A DNA stretch of 64,000 bases from Phenylobacterium aquaticum (GTDB taxonomy: Bacteria; Pseudomonadota; Alphaproteobacteria; Caulobacterales; Caulobacteraceae): NCBI RefSeq assembly GCF_022695515.1, contig NZ_JALDPT010000024.1:1-64000 (forward strand), written 5' to 3'. A model generated the notes under the pieces. It saw only the letters and a list, made by a program, of their open reading frames with translations. It was not told where the DNA came from and made no database searches. Position numbers and translations under genes: made by a program. Below are positions 23,377 through 33,399 of this stretch, in pieces; the first letter of the stretch is position 1, and every line of letters starts with the position of its first letter.

Positions 23377-24267
23377 CTATTTCGCGCCCGGCCCGCGCTC
23401 GAAGTACTTGAAGAAGGCGCTGTCCGGCGAGAGCACCATGGTCGTGTCGCCCTGTCCGAGCGACGCCTCATAAGCCTGCATGGACCGATAGAAAGCCGCG
23501 AAGCTCGGGTCCTTGCCGAAGCTCTGGGCGAAGATCCGCGTGCGCAGGCCGTCGCCCTGGCCGCGGACGTTCTCGGCCTCCTCGGTGGCGGTGGCGAGCG
23601 TGATGGCGACCTCCTTGTTGGCCTCGGCGATGATCTCGCGCTTCTGCTGTTCGCCGCCGGCGCGGATGCCCGCCGCTTCCTGCTCGCGGCTGGTGCGCAT
23701 GCGCCGGAACACCGCCTCCTGATTGCCCTGGGGCAGGTCGGCGCGCTTGATCCGGACGTCGATGATTTCGATGCCCAGGCCCGAGGCCTTGGCCCGGGTC
23801 TCGACGTCGCGCTTGGTGGCGGCCATCAGGTCGCCGCGCTTGGTCGAGACGATCTGCTCGGTGGTGGCCGAGCCCAGGATCTGGCGCAGGGAGGAATTCA
23901 CCAGCCGCTCGACGCGGTCCTGGGCGATCGTCTCGGTGCGCAGGGTCCGGTAGTACTGGAGCGGATTGGAGATCCGGTAGCGAACGAAGGCGTCGACCAC
24001 CAGGCGCTTCTGGTTGACGTCGACGATCTCTTCCTTGTCGGCGACCAGGGGCAGGTTGCGCTTGTCGACCTTGATGACGTTCTCGATGAACGGCGCCTTG
24101 AGGTGCAGGCCGGGATCATCGGCGCCCATGGCGTTGATGACGCGCACGGGCTCTCCGAAGTTCAGCACGATGGCCTGCTCGCGCTGCTCGACCACGAACA
24201 GGGTGTTGCTGAGCAGCACGAAGGCGAAAACGGCCGTGACGAGGGCGGCGATCTGGGCGCGGGTCAT
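23377..24267 (-). CDS. hflC: HflC, FtsH-regulating membrane protease modulator
   Basis: 296 residues. An N-terminal membrane anchor (about 5-25) is followed by the SPFH/band-7 domain (NFGEPVRVINAMGADDPGLHLKAPFIENV). The C-terminal coiled coil (REQEAAGIRAGGEQQKREIIAEANKEV) packs with HflK into the cage around FtsH. Its start overlaps the hflK stop by 4 bp, the usual coupling for this stoichiometric pair. Confidence 0.94.
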   Translation of the reverse strand: MTRAQIAALVTAVFAFVLLSNTLFVVEQREQAIVLNFGEPVRVINAMGADDPGLHLKAPFIENVIKVDKRNLPLVADKEEIVDVNQKRLVVDAFVRYRISNPLQYYRTLRTETIAQDRVERLVNSSLRQILGSATTEQIVSTKRGDLMAATKRDVETRAKASGLGIEIIDVRIKRADLPQGNQEAVFRRMRTSREQEAAGIRAGGEQQKREIIAEANKEVAITLATATEEAENVRGQGDGLRTRIFAQSFGKDPSFAAFYRSMQAYEASLGQGDTTMVLSPDSAFFKYFERGPGAK

Positions 24268-25442
24268 CGGGCGGCTCCGGGAATGACGGAGCCCGAGGCC
24301 GCGGGGCCGTCGGAGGCCGAGGGCGGCGGGGCGGCCACGGGCGTATTGCGCGGCTTGAAGACGTCCGGCGGCAGGATGATCGGGGCGCTGGTCCCCTTGC
24401 CGTCCACCACCACCTTGTTCGACTTGGCCAGCACCCGCTGCATGGTCTCGATATAGAGCCTCTGGCGGGTCACGGCCGGCGCGCGGCGATATTCCGCATA
24501 GATCTGGTTGAAGCGCGCGGCCTCGCCCTTGGCCTCGCGCACCGCCTGCTCGCGATAGCCCTCGGCCGACTGGGTGATGGCCGAGGCGTCGCCCTTGGCC
24601 TCATTGACCACGCGGTTCTTGTAGGTGTTGGCCTCGTTGACCTTGCTCTCGGCGTCCTGCTGGGCGTTGGCCACCTGACGGAAGGCGTCGATCACCTCGG
24701 CCGGTGGATTGGCGGAGCGGATCTGGACCTCGACCACGGTGACGCCGGCGCCCCAGCGGTCCAGGGTCTTCTGCATCAATTCGGCCGTCTCGATCTGCAC
24801 CTGGCCTCGGCCGCTGGTCATGATCGAGCCCAGGGTGGTCTTGCCGATCACCTCGCGCATGGCGCTCTCGGCGGCGGCCTGAACGCCGTCGTTCGGGTCG
24901 CGCACGGTGAAGAGATAGGCGGCCGCGTCGCTGACCCGCCAGGTCACGCTGAAGTCCAGGTCGACGATGTTCTCGTCGCCGGTCAGCATCAGGCTCTGCT
25001 CGGGCGCGTCCGTGCTGCCTGATCCGCCGATGTCGGTTCGGTTCAGGCTGGTCACCGCGACCTTCTCGACCGCCTCGATGGGGGAGGGCAGGTGATAGCG
25101 CAGGCCGGGCGATTCCGAGCGGGTGTAGCGGCCGAAGGTGGTCACCACCGCCTGCTCGTTAGACTGGACCACATAGAGGCCGGACAGCGCCCAGATCCCG
25201 AAGGCCACGGCGGCGACAATCACCGCCACGCCGGAGCGCGGCGCGCCCGGACCGCCCAGCAGGCCGCGGAAGCGGCGCATGGCGTCGTCGAAGGAGGGCG
25301 GGATGTCGGGCCCGCCGGGCCGGCGCGGACCTCCGGGCCCGCCAGGGCCACGGCCGCCGCGGGGCGGATCGCGTCGTTCCCCGTCGCCGCCGTTGGACGG
25401 CGATCCCCAGGGGCCGGGGTTTGCATTGTCATTCCAGGGCAT
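24264..25442 (-). CDS. hflK: HflK, FtsH-regulating membrane protease modulator
   Basis: 392 residues from the ATG at 25442. A Gly/Pro/Arg-rich cytoplasmic N-terminus (MPWNDNANPGPWGSP... to about residue 60) is typical of HflK. One membrane helix follows (about 75-95, VAVIVAAVAFGIWALSGLYVV), then the SPFH domain (VTTFGRYTRSESPGLRYHLP) and a long coiled coil. It partners HflC around FtsH in the inner membrane. The frame extends upstream to 25559 without a credible start. Confidence 0.94.
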   Translation of the reverse strand: MPWNDNANPGPWGSPSNGGDGERRDPPRGGRGPGGPGGPRRPGGPDIPPSFDDAMRRFRGLLGGPGAPRSGVAVIVAAVAFGIWALSGLYVVQSNEQAVVTTFGRYTRSESPGLRYHLPSPIEAVEKVAVTSLNRTDIGGSGSTDAPEQSLMLTGDENIVDLDFSVTWRVSDAAAYLFTVRDPNDGVQAAAESAMREVIGKTTLGSIMTSGRGQVQIETAELMQKTLDRWGAGVTVVEVQIRSANPPAEVIDAFRQVANAQQDAESKVNEANTYKNRVVNEAKGDASAITQSAEGYREQAVREAKGEAARFNQIYAEYRRAPAVTRQRLYIETMQRVLAKSNKVVVDGKGTSAPIILPPDVFKPRNTPVAAPPPSASDGPAASGSVIPGAAR

Positions 25443-25576
25443 GGTCGCGTCGTCTGACTTCTGATCTCGGCGCGGCCGCGTCGCACAGGTCCCCGAGCGG
25501 ACTTGTAAACCGGCGCTGTCAGCCGGATATGAGGCGGCCCCACCGGCAAAGCAAGACAAAGCCCGACAAAGACCTC

Positions 25577-26691
25577 ATGACCCCTGACGCCCCTCTCGAC
25601 CGCGCCGGCCTGATGGCCGTGCTGAACCAGGTGATCGATCCGCGGAGCGGGCAGGGATTGTCCGACGCCGGACTGGTCCGTGGCCTGATCCTCGCGCCCG
25701 GCCGGCGGGCTTCATGCTCGAGGTTCCCGCCGATCAGGTCGAGCAGTACGCCCCGGTGCGCGACGCCGCCGAGACGCTGCTGGCCGGCCTGCCCGGCGTC
25801 ACCCGCGCCCAGGTGGTGCTGACCGCCGAGGCGCCGCCCGCCCCGCCGCCCGGACCGGGCGTCACCCGGGTCCGTAAGGGCGCCCGCCTCGCCCACGACC
25901 CCCAGGCCCAGCCCGCGCCGCCGGCCGAGGCCGAGCGTCCCGCCCATGTGAAAAAGGTCATCGCCGTGGCCAGCGGCAAGGGCGGGGTCGGCAAGTCGAC
26001 CATTTCGGTGAATCTCGCCGTGGCCCTGGCCCGCCAGGGCCTGCGGGTCGGCCTGCTGGACGCCGACGTCTATGGCCCCTCGGCTCCGCGCATGCTGGGG
26101 GTCGATGGCGAGCCCGGATTCGGGCCGGAGAAGAAGCTGATCCCGCTGGAGGCCTGGGGCATCAAGGTGATGTCCATCGGCTTCCTGGTCGATGAGGCGG
26201 CGCCGATGATCTGGCGGGGACCCATGGCCTCCTCCGCCGCGCGCCAGATGGTGCATGACGTGGCCTGGGGCTCGGCCGCGGAGCCCCTCGACGTGCTGGT
26301 CGTCGACCTGCCGCCCGGCACCGGCGACATCCAGCTGACCCTGGTCCAGAAGCTGAAGCTGGACGGGGTGATCATTGTCTCCACGCCCCAGGAGATCGCC
26401 CTCATCGACGCCCGCCGGGCCGCGGCCATGTACGTCAAGACCGCTACCCCGATCCTGGGCGTGGTCGAGAACATGGCCTGGTTCGTCGATGCATCAGGCG
26501 CCCGCATCCCGATCTTCGGCGAGGGCGGGGCCAGGGCCGAGGCCGCCAAGCTGGGCGTGCCCCTGCTGGCCGAGATCCCGCTCGACATGGCGCTGCGCCA
26601 GGCCTGCGACGACGGCAAGCCCGTGGTCGCCACCGCCCCCGACAGTGCCTCGGCCCAGGTCTTCGCGGCGATGGCCAAGCTGCTGAGCTGA
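25577..26691 (+). CDS. mrp: Mrp/ApbC Fe-S carrier ATPase (apparent frameshift)
   Basis: A short N-terminal MIP18/DUF59-like domain (MTPDAPLDRAGLMAVLNQVIDPRSG) is followed by a ParA/MinD-type ATPase. The P-loop is VIAVASGKGGVGKSTISVNLA, with the Switch region VVDLPPGTGDIQLT. Such proteins carry or deliver Fe-S clusters. The expected ILAPGRAGFMLEVPADQVEQY is split between two frames: one G is apparently missing near 25704 in GGCCGG(G)CGGGC. The remaining sequence is intact, so consensus error is likely. The usual CxxC cluster ligands are not visible in the part I read, which is atypical. Confidence 0.85.
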
Positions 26692-26692
26692 A

Positions 26693-26715
26693 CCCTCGCC
26701 CCCAGGGGGCGAGGG
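26693..26715. terminator. Bidirectional hairpin, CCCTCGCCCCC type
   Basis: An 11-bp perfect stem CCCTCGCCCCC / GGGGGCGAGGG around a single A, between convergent mrp and the first symporter gene. Confidence 0.65.
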
Positions 26716-26725
26716 CAGAGCGTTC

Positions 26726-28156
26726 CTATCGCACCGGCGCGGTTCCGCCGGGACCCGTCGACAGGCCCGACAGCGGTTCGGCCTCCAGGGCTTCGGTGAG
26801 CGCGGCGTCGCGGTCATCGAGCTGGCGGCGGATGTCGGCGTGGCGGTCCTTGTCCAGCTTGTAGCCGAAGAACAGCGCGCCCCCGACCAGCACCAGGATG
26901 ATCGGCGCGAAGAGGTAGCACATCTCCAGGCCGTGGATGGCGGCCTCGGTGTTCACCGCCTCGTCCTTCGCGTTGTAGCCGACCGCCGCCAGGATCGGGA
27001 AGACGATGGCCACGGTGATCGAGGAGCCGAACTTCTGGGTCACCGTGACCAGGGCGTAGAGCAGGCCGGCCTGGTTCTGGCCGGTCTCCAGGCGGATCTG
27101 GTCGGAGATGTCGGCGACCATGGCGCGGATCAGCAGCACGAAGGCCGAGGCGCAGAAGCCGACAGCGAACATGCCGACCGCCGTCATGGCGAACTCGGCC
27201 TTGGGCAGGGCCATCAGGGCGGTCTGGCAGATGGCGTAGCAGACGCAGGCGATCTGCAGAGTGCGGTGCTTGCCGAGCTTCTGGGCGATGCGCGCCCAGA
27301 CCGGCGCCCCCACGAGGCCGGCGCCGATATAGGGGATCAGCAGCAGGCTGACCTCCTTGATCGGGAAGCCTTTCGCGTCGTGGAAGAAGAAGATGTAGAT
27401 CGGCGAGGTGGTGCCGGGACCCAGCACCAGGAACAGGTCGGCCAGCACCAGGCGGAACATGCCGGGCGTGGTGAACACCGCCAGATAGTCCTTCAGACCC
27501 GCGGCCTTGTGGTCCGTCGCCGCCGGCTTCTCCGGTGCGAAGAACACGCTGGCGGCGGTGGTGAAGGGCAACAGGCCGATGATGATCCAGGCGATGGCCG
27601 ACATGCTCTCGCCCTTGCCGGGCTGGATCGCGCCGTGGGTCAGGATCGGGGTCATCAGGAGGCTGACCGAGCCCATGACGCCGACCGCCTGCATCCAGCC
27701 ATAGATGCGGCTGCGCTCGTTGTAGCCGGTGGCGAGCGCCGCGGCCCAGGCGGCGTGCGACAGGGTGACGATCGAGGTGCCGGTATAGATGATCAGCAGC
27801 CAGGTGATCAGATAGCTGACCCCGGCGTCCACCGGCGGATTGAGGATCTTGTAGGTGGCGTAGGCGAGCAGCGGGACGCCCAGCGCGAACCAGACCCGAT
27901 AGCGGCCGAACCGCGTGCGGGTGCGGTCCATGCCGAAGCCGATGATCAGGTCGAAGCCGATGTCGATCAGCCGCACCAGGGCCACGGCCCCGGCGACGGC
28001 GGTGAGCGCGATGCCGAGGTGGCCGGCATAGAAGCGCGGCAGATAGGTTCCCAGGATCAGCTGCAGCATGACGGCGGGAATGCCGGCGCTGGCGAAGGCG
28101 AATATGGTGGGCGTCGACAGCCGACCAGCCGCCGGGGAGGCGGAGGGATTGGACAC
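26726..28156 (-). CDS. GPH-family (MelB-like) MFS symporter 1
   Basis: 476 residues from the GTG at 28156, which has GAGGAG 9 bp upstream; a TTG at 28177 is poorer. About twelve membrane helices. The loop after helix 2 reads GMDRTRTRFGRYRVW, the signature of glycoside-pentoside-hexuronide:cation symporters. It is the last of three tandem paralogs on this strand (others at 28291 and 29860), each with its own ribosome site. Likely substrates are sugars or glycosides; specificity is not readable. Confidence 0.85.
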   Translation of the reverse strand: MSNPSASPAAGRLSTPTIFAFASAGIPAVMLQLILGTYLPRFYAGHLGIALTAVAGAVALVRLIDIGFDLIIGFGMDRTRTRFGRYRVWFALGVPLLAYATYKILNPPVDAGVSYLITWLLIIYTGTSIVTLSHAAWAAALATGYNERSRIYGWMQAVGVMGSVSLLMTPILTHGAIQPGKGESMSAIAWIIIGLLPFTTAASVFFAPEKPAATDHKAAGLKDYLAVFTTPGMFRLVLADLFLVLGPGTTSPIYIFFFHDAKGFPIKEVSLLLIPYIGAGLVGAPVWARIAQKLGKHRTLQIACVCYAICQTALMALPKAEFAMTAVGMFAVGFCASAFVLLIRAMVADISDQIRLETGQNQAGLLYALVTVTQKFGSSITVAIVFPILAAVGYNAKDEAVNTEAAIHGLEMCYLFAPIILVLVGGALFFGYKLDKDRHADIRRQLDDRDAALTEALEAEPLSGLSTGPGGTAPVR

Positions 28157-28290
28157 GGGGCGTCTCCTCAAAATCAATGGTCGCCCTCTGACGGGGCGCT
28201 AATGATCGGAAACAGACCGTGCGGTCGGCGTTTGCGCAAGCCCCTTTCGGCGGTTCCGGCGCCGTACCCGGCGCCAGAACCGATCCGGGA

Positions 28291-29709
28291 TCAGCGCTGA
28301 TTGGCGGCCGGAGGCTCCCCGCCCAGGCTGATGCCCGAGGCGGTGGTCAGCTGGGCGGCCTCGGCGGCGAGCGCATCGCGGATATCCAGCTGGCGGCGCA
28401 CCTCGCCGTGGCGGTTGGCGTCGAGCTTCCAGCCGATGAAGGCCGCGCCGCCCAGGAACACCAGCAGGATGGGGGCGAAGACGTAGCAGAGCTCCAGGCC
28501 GTGGATGGCGTCGGGCGTGTTCACCGCGCCTTCCTTGGGGTTGTAGCCCACCAGCTGCAGCACGGTGTAGCTGACCGTCACGGTGATCGCCGCGCCGATC
28601 TTCTGGGTGGTGGTGACCAGGGCGTAGAGCAGGCCGGCCCGCTCCTTGCCGGTCTCCAGCCTGACCTCGTCGGCCACGTCGGCGACCATGGCGCGCACGA
28701 TCGGCACGAAGCCCGAGGCGACGAAGCCCACGCCGAACATGCCGGGAATGGCGAGCGACATGGTGGCCGGCGGAATGATCATCAGCATCGACTGGGCGAC
28801 CGCGTAGGCGACGGCCGAGACCATCAGCGCCCGGTGCTTGCCGGTCTTCTGGGCGAGCCAGCCCCAGAACATCGAGCCGACCAGGCCGGCGGCGATGTAG
28901 AACAGCAGCAGGATCGAGGTCTGGGGCCCGGTGTAGTGGCGGGCGTCGTGGAAGAAGAACAGGTACAGGGCCGCAGTGGTGCCCGGGCCGAGCGCGATGA
29001 CGAAGTCGGCGAACACCAGGCGCAGCATTTCCGGGCGGGTGATCAGGGCCCAGTAGTCGGCCAGCCGCACCCGCTCCTCGCTGTCGCTGGGCGGCGCGAT
29101 CCGCTCCGGCGTGACCAGCACGCACAGCAGCACGGTCAGGGGCGTCGTGATGATCAGGAACCAGCCCATGGCCCCGACCCCGCCATGCGCCCCGGCGGGC
29201 TTGCCGGCCAGCAGCAGGGGCAGCAGCAGGATCATCACCGAGCCCAGCACGCCGACGGCCTGGATCACCCCATAGACCCGGCTGCGGTCGTGATAGCCCG
29301 TGGCGATCGAGGCGCCCCAGGCGGCCTGGGCCAGGGTCAGGATCGACACCCCCACATAGAGGATCAGGAGCCAGGTGATCAGGTAGCCGAGGCTGATCCC
29401 GGGGCTCGCCAGGAACAGCATGTAGGTCGCCGCCATCACGATCGGGGCGCCCAGCACCAGCCAGGGCCGGTAGCGGCCAAAGCCGATCTTGGTGCGGTCC
29501 ATGGCCAGGCCCAGCAGCGGGTCGACCGCCATGTCGATCAGGCGGACGATGCCGAAGGCCGCGCCCACGGCGCCCAGGGTCAGGCCGATATGGCTGGTGA
29601 AGAACCGGGGCAGATAGACCCCCATGACGAGCGCGATGGCCGCGATCGGCGCCGCCGTGGCGCTGAAGGCTGAAACCACGGGCAGGGATAGGCGCGGACT
29701 GCCGGCCAT
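28291..29709 (-). CDS. GPH-family MFS symporter 2
   Basis: 472 residues with GGAGA upstream of the ATG at 29709. The same twelve-helix layout and signature loop (AMDRTKIGFGRYRPW) as its neighbours. The paralog-specific C-terminal segment AVNTPDAIHGLELCYVFAPILLVFLGGAAFIGW is almost shared with symporter 1, showing tandem duplication. The C-terminal tail (NRHGEVRRQLDIRDAL) is a short charged cytoplasmic helix common to all three. Confidence 0.86.
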   Translation of the reverse strand: MAGSPRLSLPVVSAFSATAAPIAAIALVMGVYLPRFFTSHIGLTLGAVGAAFGIVRLIDMAVDPLLGLAMDRTKIGFGRYRPWLVLGAPIVMAATYMLFLASPGISLGYLITWLLILYVGVSILTLAQAAWGASIATGYHDRSRVYGVIQAVGVLGSVMILLLPLLLAGKPAGAHGGVGAMGWFLIITTPLTVLLCVLVTPERIAPPSDSEERVRLADYWALITRPEMLRLVFADFVIALGPGTTAALYLFFFHDARHYTGPQTSILLLFYIAAGLVGSMFWGWLAQKTGKHRALMVSAVAYAVAQSMLMIIPPATMSLAIPGMFGVGFVASGFVPIVRAMVADVADEVRLETGKERAGLLYALVTTTQKIGAAITVTVSYTVLQLVGYNPKEGAVNTPDAIHGLELCYVFAPILLVFLGGAAFIGWKLDANRHGEVRRQLDIRDALAAEAAQLTTASGISLGGEPPAANQR

Positions 29710-29859
29710 GGACGTCTCCGAAATCTAGTGGCGCGAATGAAATGCGCCGTCGTTGAAAATGGTCCGGACGACCGAGCCTGAATCAGGCCCCGACGAACCG
29801 GCGAATAAGGCGGCAACAGACCCCGCGCGGCGACCGCGCGCAAGGGGCGGCGGCGCGGA

Positions 29860-31271
29860 TCAGCGGCTCTCCACGAGGGTCTGGGCGGGCTCAGAGGTCA
29901 GGCCCTCCAGCACGGGCGCCTCGTCATAGAGGGCGTCGCGGGCGTCCAGCTCGGCGCGGATCTCCGCGTGCCGCTCGGCGCTCAGCTTGTAGCCGACGAA
30001 GCAGGCGCCTCCGAGCGCCACGAACAGGATCGGTCCCGACAGGAAGGCGATCTCCAGGCCGCGGATGGCGTCGGCCGTGTTGACCGCATGCTCCTTGGGG
30101 TCGAAGCCGATCCGCGCCAGCACGCTGTAGGTCAGGAAGATCGAGAAGGCGCCGGCCACCTTGGAGGTCATGGAGGTGAGCGCATAGAGCAGGCCGATCT
30201 GCTCCTTGCCGCCGTGCAGCCGCACCTCGTCGCCCACATCGGCGGTGATGGCGCGGGTGGTGACCGTGAAGCCGGCGGCCAGGAAGCCGGTCAGGAACAT
30301 GACCGGCGCGGCCGCCAGGGCCTGGCCCCTGGGCAGGGCGAGCAGCGAGAGCAGGGTGAGCGAATAGAGGCCGGTGATGGCCATCATCGCCCGGTGCTTG
30401 CTGATCCGCGTGGCCAGCCAGCCAAGTGCGGCGCGACCACCCCGGCCAGGATGTAGACCACCAGCAGCAGATTGGCCTGATTGACCGTGTAGCCGCGGCT
30501 GTCCTTGGAGAAATAGATGTAGAGCGCGCTCATCCAGCCCGGGCCCAGGGCCAGGCACAGATCGGCGGCCATGATCCGCCAGACATTGCCGTGCCGGAAC
30601 AGGCCCGCATAGTCGGCCAGGCGATAGCGCGCCTCGGACTGCTGGCGGGTGATCTTCTCCGGCGTGCGCCAGACCACCACGCCCACCGCCAGCGGGGTCA
30701 TGGCGATCAGGAACCAGCCCATGGCGCGGACGCCCTCGCCCTCTTCGAACCCCTGGCGGTGCATGACGATCGGAATGATCAGCACCATCACCGAGCCGAG
30801 CACGCCGACCGCGGCCATGATCCCGAAGATCCGGGCCCGCTCGTTGTAGCTGGTGGCGAGGGACGCGGCCCAGGCGGAGTGCGACAGGATCAGGATCGAG
30901 GTCCCGAGGTACATGACCAGCAGCCAGACCATCAGATAGGACCGGCCGACGCCTGGTGGGGCCATGAACAACATGTAGAGGGCGGCCATCAGGATCGGGG
31001 CGCCGATCAGGGTCCAGAGCCGATAGCGGCCGAACCGCGTGCGGGTGCGGTCCATGATCACGCCGAGCGCCGGGTCGAGGGGAATGTCGATCAGCCGCAC
31101 CAGGGCGAAGGCGCCGCCGACCACGGTCAGGCTGACCCCCAGGTGGCTGGCGAAATAGCGGGGCAGGTGGACGGCGACCGCGAGCACTAGGGCCGCGAGC
31201 GGCAGGCTGGTGCCGGAAAAGGCGAGAATGGTCGGCAGCGAGAGCCTCGCCGCCGTCGGGGCCTGGGACAA
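29860..31271 (-). CDS. GPH-family MFS symporter 3 (apparent frameshift)
   Basis: Starts at the TTG at 31271 (GGAGG site) and reads SQAPTAARLSLPTILAFSG... with the signature loop IMDRTRTRFGRYRLW. The frame is lost near 30430, where expected GCG-CCC-GCA is read as GCG-CCG-CA; one C is missing. The other frame then continues ALGWLATRISKHRAMMAITG to a normal end at 29860, aligning with its paralogs throughout. It would be about 470 residues if corrected. Recent gene loss cannot be excluded because two paralogs remain. Confidence 0.8.
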
Positions 31272-31379
31272 ATGCGCTTCCTCCCGCCTCCGGCCCCTGT
31301 TTCGGCGCCTGGATGCGTGGAACGAGTTACGCCCGGCCAACCCCGCCCGTGCAAGAGGTTTTATGTTACCGAAACGCAA

Positions 31380-31405
31380 GACGGGCGACCTTTCGGCCGC
31401 CCGTC
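31380..31405 (-). terminator. Hairpin downstream of the SDR gene
   Basis: An 8-bp stem GACGGGCG / CGCCCGTC with a 10-nt loop, about 30 bp beyond the SDR stop. No strong T-run on the minus strand. Confidence 0.5.
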
Positions 31406-31434
31406 GAACAGTGTTCGGATTGTATAGAGGGCGA

Positions 31435-32340
31435 TCAGCCGCCGGCGAGCTTGCGGAAGAACTTGCCGCCTTGTTCGCCGCCATTGACGTAAGCCGCCTG
31501 GCCGGTCGGGTCGCTGATCTTGGCCCAGTTGTCGCGGACTTCCTCGACCGACAGACCGTCTTCGCCCAGATAGACGCCCTCGGTCTCATAGATGCGCGAC
31601 AGGGCGAAGGCGCCCGCGCCGGCGGTCAGGATGGCGCCCGTCGGGGCTTCGTCTGAGGCCAGATAGACCACGCCGGGGGTGACGTATTCCGGCTTCAGCT
31701 TTTCCAGCATCGCGGGCGGCATCAGGCCTTCGGTCATGCGGGTCGCGGCGACCGGGCTGATGGCGTTGATGTGGATGTTGTTCTTCTGGCCTTCGAGCTT
31801 GATGGTGTTCATGAAGCCGATGATGCCGAGCTTGGCCGCGCCGTAGTTCGACTGGCCGAAGTTGCCGTACAGGCCCGACGACGAGGTCGTCACGACGATA
31901 CGGCCGTAGTTCTGGGCGCGCATGATCTCCCACACGGCCTTGGTCGGCTTCACGGTGCCCATCAGGTGGACGTTGAGCACCAGCTCGAAGTCGGCGATCT
32001 CCATCTTGGAGAACGACTTGTCGCGCAGGATGCCGGCGTTGGCGATCAGCACGTCGATGCGGCCCCACTTGTCCATGGTCTGCTGGACCATGTGGGCGAC
32101 GCCGGCGTCGTCGGTGACCGACGAGCCGTTGGCGATGGCTTCGCCGCCCATGGCCTTGATCTCTTCGACCACGGCGTCAGCCGCGGCGGAGGACCCGCCC
32201 GAACCGTCCATCGAACCGCCCAGGTCGTTGATCACGACCTTCGCGCCGCGGCGCGCCAATTCCAGGGCGTGCTGCTTGCCCAGGCCGCCGCCCGCGCCGG
32301 TCACGATCGCTACTTTGCCGTCGAAGCGGATGTCCGCCAT
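31435..32340 (-). CDS. SDR oxidoreductase, MFE-2-type 3-hydroxyacyl-CoA dehydrogenase-like
   Basis: 301 residues from the ATG at 32340. The Rossmann motif is VTGAGGGLGKQHAL, followed by VVINDLGGSMDGSGGSS, an insertion typical of peroxisomal multifunctional enzyme dehydrogenase domains. The catalytic Ser and Tyr-x-x-x-Lys lie in SSSGLYGNFGQSNYGAAKLG. It probably oxidises a 3-hydroxyacyl-CoA or a related side-chain intermediate using NAD. The C-terminal tail (about 240-301) is longer than in simple SDRs and lacks a second domain. Confidence 0.85.
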   Translation of the reverse strand: MADIRFDGKVAIVTGAGGGLGKQHALELARRGAKVVINDLGGSMDGSGGSSAAADAVVEEIKAMGGEAIANGSSVTDDAGVAHMVQQTMDKWGRIDVLIANAGILRDKSFSKMEIADFELVLNVHLMGTVKPTKAVWEIMRAQNYGRIVVTTSSSGLYGNFGQSNYGAAKLGIIGFMNTIKLEGQKNNIHINAISPVAATRMTEGLMPPAMLEKLKPEYVTPGVVYLASDEAPTGAILTAGAGAFALSRIYETEGVYLGEDGLSVEEVRDNWAKISDPTGQAAYVNGGEQGGKFFRKLAGG

Positions 32341-32435
32341 GGAAGTCTCTCCCGGTCCCAAACAAGGGTTTGAATTGCGGCGGCGTTGTGCGGTGCGGAA
32401 CGGCGGGCGTCAAGCGTCCCCAGCGGCAGCGGGGT

Positions 32436-33395
32436 CTAGGGCAGGGCGGCGACGCTCGCCCCGCGCATGAACTTCACCAGGACGCGCTGACCGATCAGGA
32501 AAGGGGCGCCCTCGGCGCTGACCACCACCTCGACCACGCGGTCGTCGGCGCGTTCGGTAGGATCGTCCGACTGCAGCTTGCGGGCGCCGAACACGGCCGC
32601 CTCGCGCATGACCTTGCCGTTATAGATCTTGGTCGGGTCGGACTCGGTGGCCACCTGCACGGTCTGGCCGATGGCGACGAAGGGCAGGGCGCTTTCCGAC
32701 ACCTCGGCGCGGATGATGTGCGGGGCGGCGGGCTCCAGGTCGAACATGGTGGAGACGTTCAGGGTCGAGGCGCCGGCGCCGGGATTGGCGTAGCGCCGCG
32801 CGATGCGACCGTCGGCCGGGGCGCGGATCACCGTCAGGTCCTGGTTGTAGCGCGCCTCGGCCAGGGCGGCCTCGGCCGTGGCGACGGCGGCGCGCTGATA
32901 GGCGAGGTTGGCCTCGGCCTGGCGGATGGTGTCGCCCGCCTGGTCGAGCTTCTGGGCGGCCACGAAATTGGAGGCCGCCAAGGTGGCCAGCCGGCTGTGC
33001 TCGCGCCGCGCCGCGGCCAGCTGCACCTGCAGGGCGGCGATCTGGGCGCGGGCCTGGTTGGCGGCGGCGGCGGCCTGGGCGGCGGCCAGGCGCGCGTCGT
33101 CGTCCTCCTGGCGGGCCAGGACCTGGCCCTTGGTCACGTGGTCGCCCTCATTGACCAGCACCTCGCGGACGATCCCGGCCCGGCGGGCGGCCACCTGGAT
33201 CATGCCGCCCTCGACGTCGGCCTTGCCGTTGGCGATGGCGACATAGGGGCTCTTGGGCGCGGCCGCGGCGGCGAGCTTGGCGGCGGCCGCCTGCTTGGCC
33301 TTGGCCTGGTTCTGCATCACGACGAAGCCCGCGCCCAGGGCGAGGACGACGACCAGAACGATCCAGGTCGCGGGGCGGCGGAAAAGGGCGAACAT
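32436..33395 (-). CDS. HlyD/DevB-like periplasmic adaptor subunit
   Basis: 319 residues from the ATG at 33395. An N-terminal membrane anchor (about 10-28) is followed by the first lipoyl half (VEGGMIQVAARRAGIVREVLVNEGDHVTKGQVLARQ), a long coiled-coil hairpin (about 95-190) and the second lipoyl half (LTVIRAPADGRIARRYANPGAG). It is the last gene of a permease-ATPase-adaptor operon, the DevBCA plan of exporters that work with an outer-membrane factor. No TolC gene is adjacent. Confidence 0.88.
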   Translation of the reverse strand: MFALFRRPATWIVLVVVLALGAGFVVMQNQAKAKQAAAAKLAAAAAPKSPYVAIANGKADVEGGMIQVAARRAGIVREVLVNEGDHVTKGQVLARQEDDDARLAAAQAAAAANQARAQIAALQVQLAAARREHSRLATLAASNFVAAQKLDQAGDTIRQAEANLAYQRAAVATAEAALAEARYNQDLTVIRAPADGRIARRYANPGAGASTLNVSTMFDLEPAAPHIIRAEVSESALPFVAIGQTVQVATESDPTKIYNGKVMREAAVFGARKLQSDDPTERADDRVVEVVVSAEGAPFLIGQRVLVKFMRGASVAALP

Positions 33396-33399
33396 GTCT

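Noticed and set aside
26840..31190. Very long His/Asp/Gly-rich plus-strand frames opposite the symporters
   Set aside because: Composition is the typical mirror of membrane-protein codons; the minus strand carries clear twelve-helix proteins.
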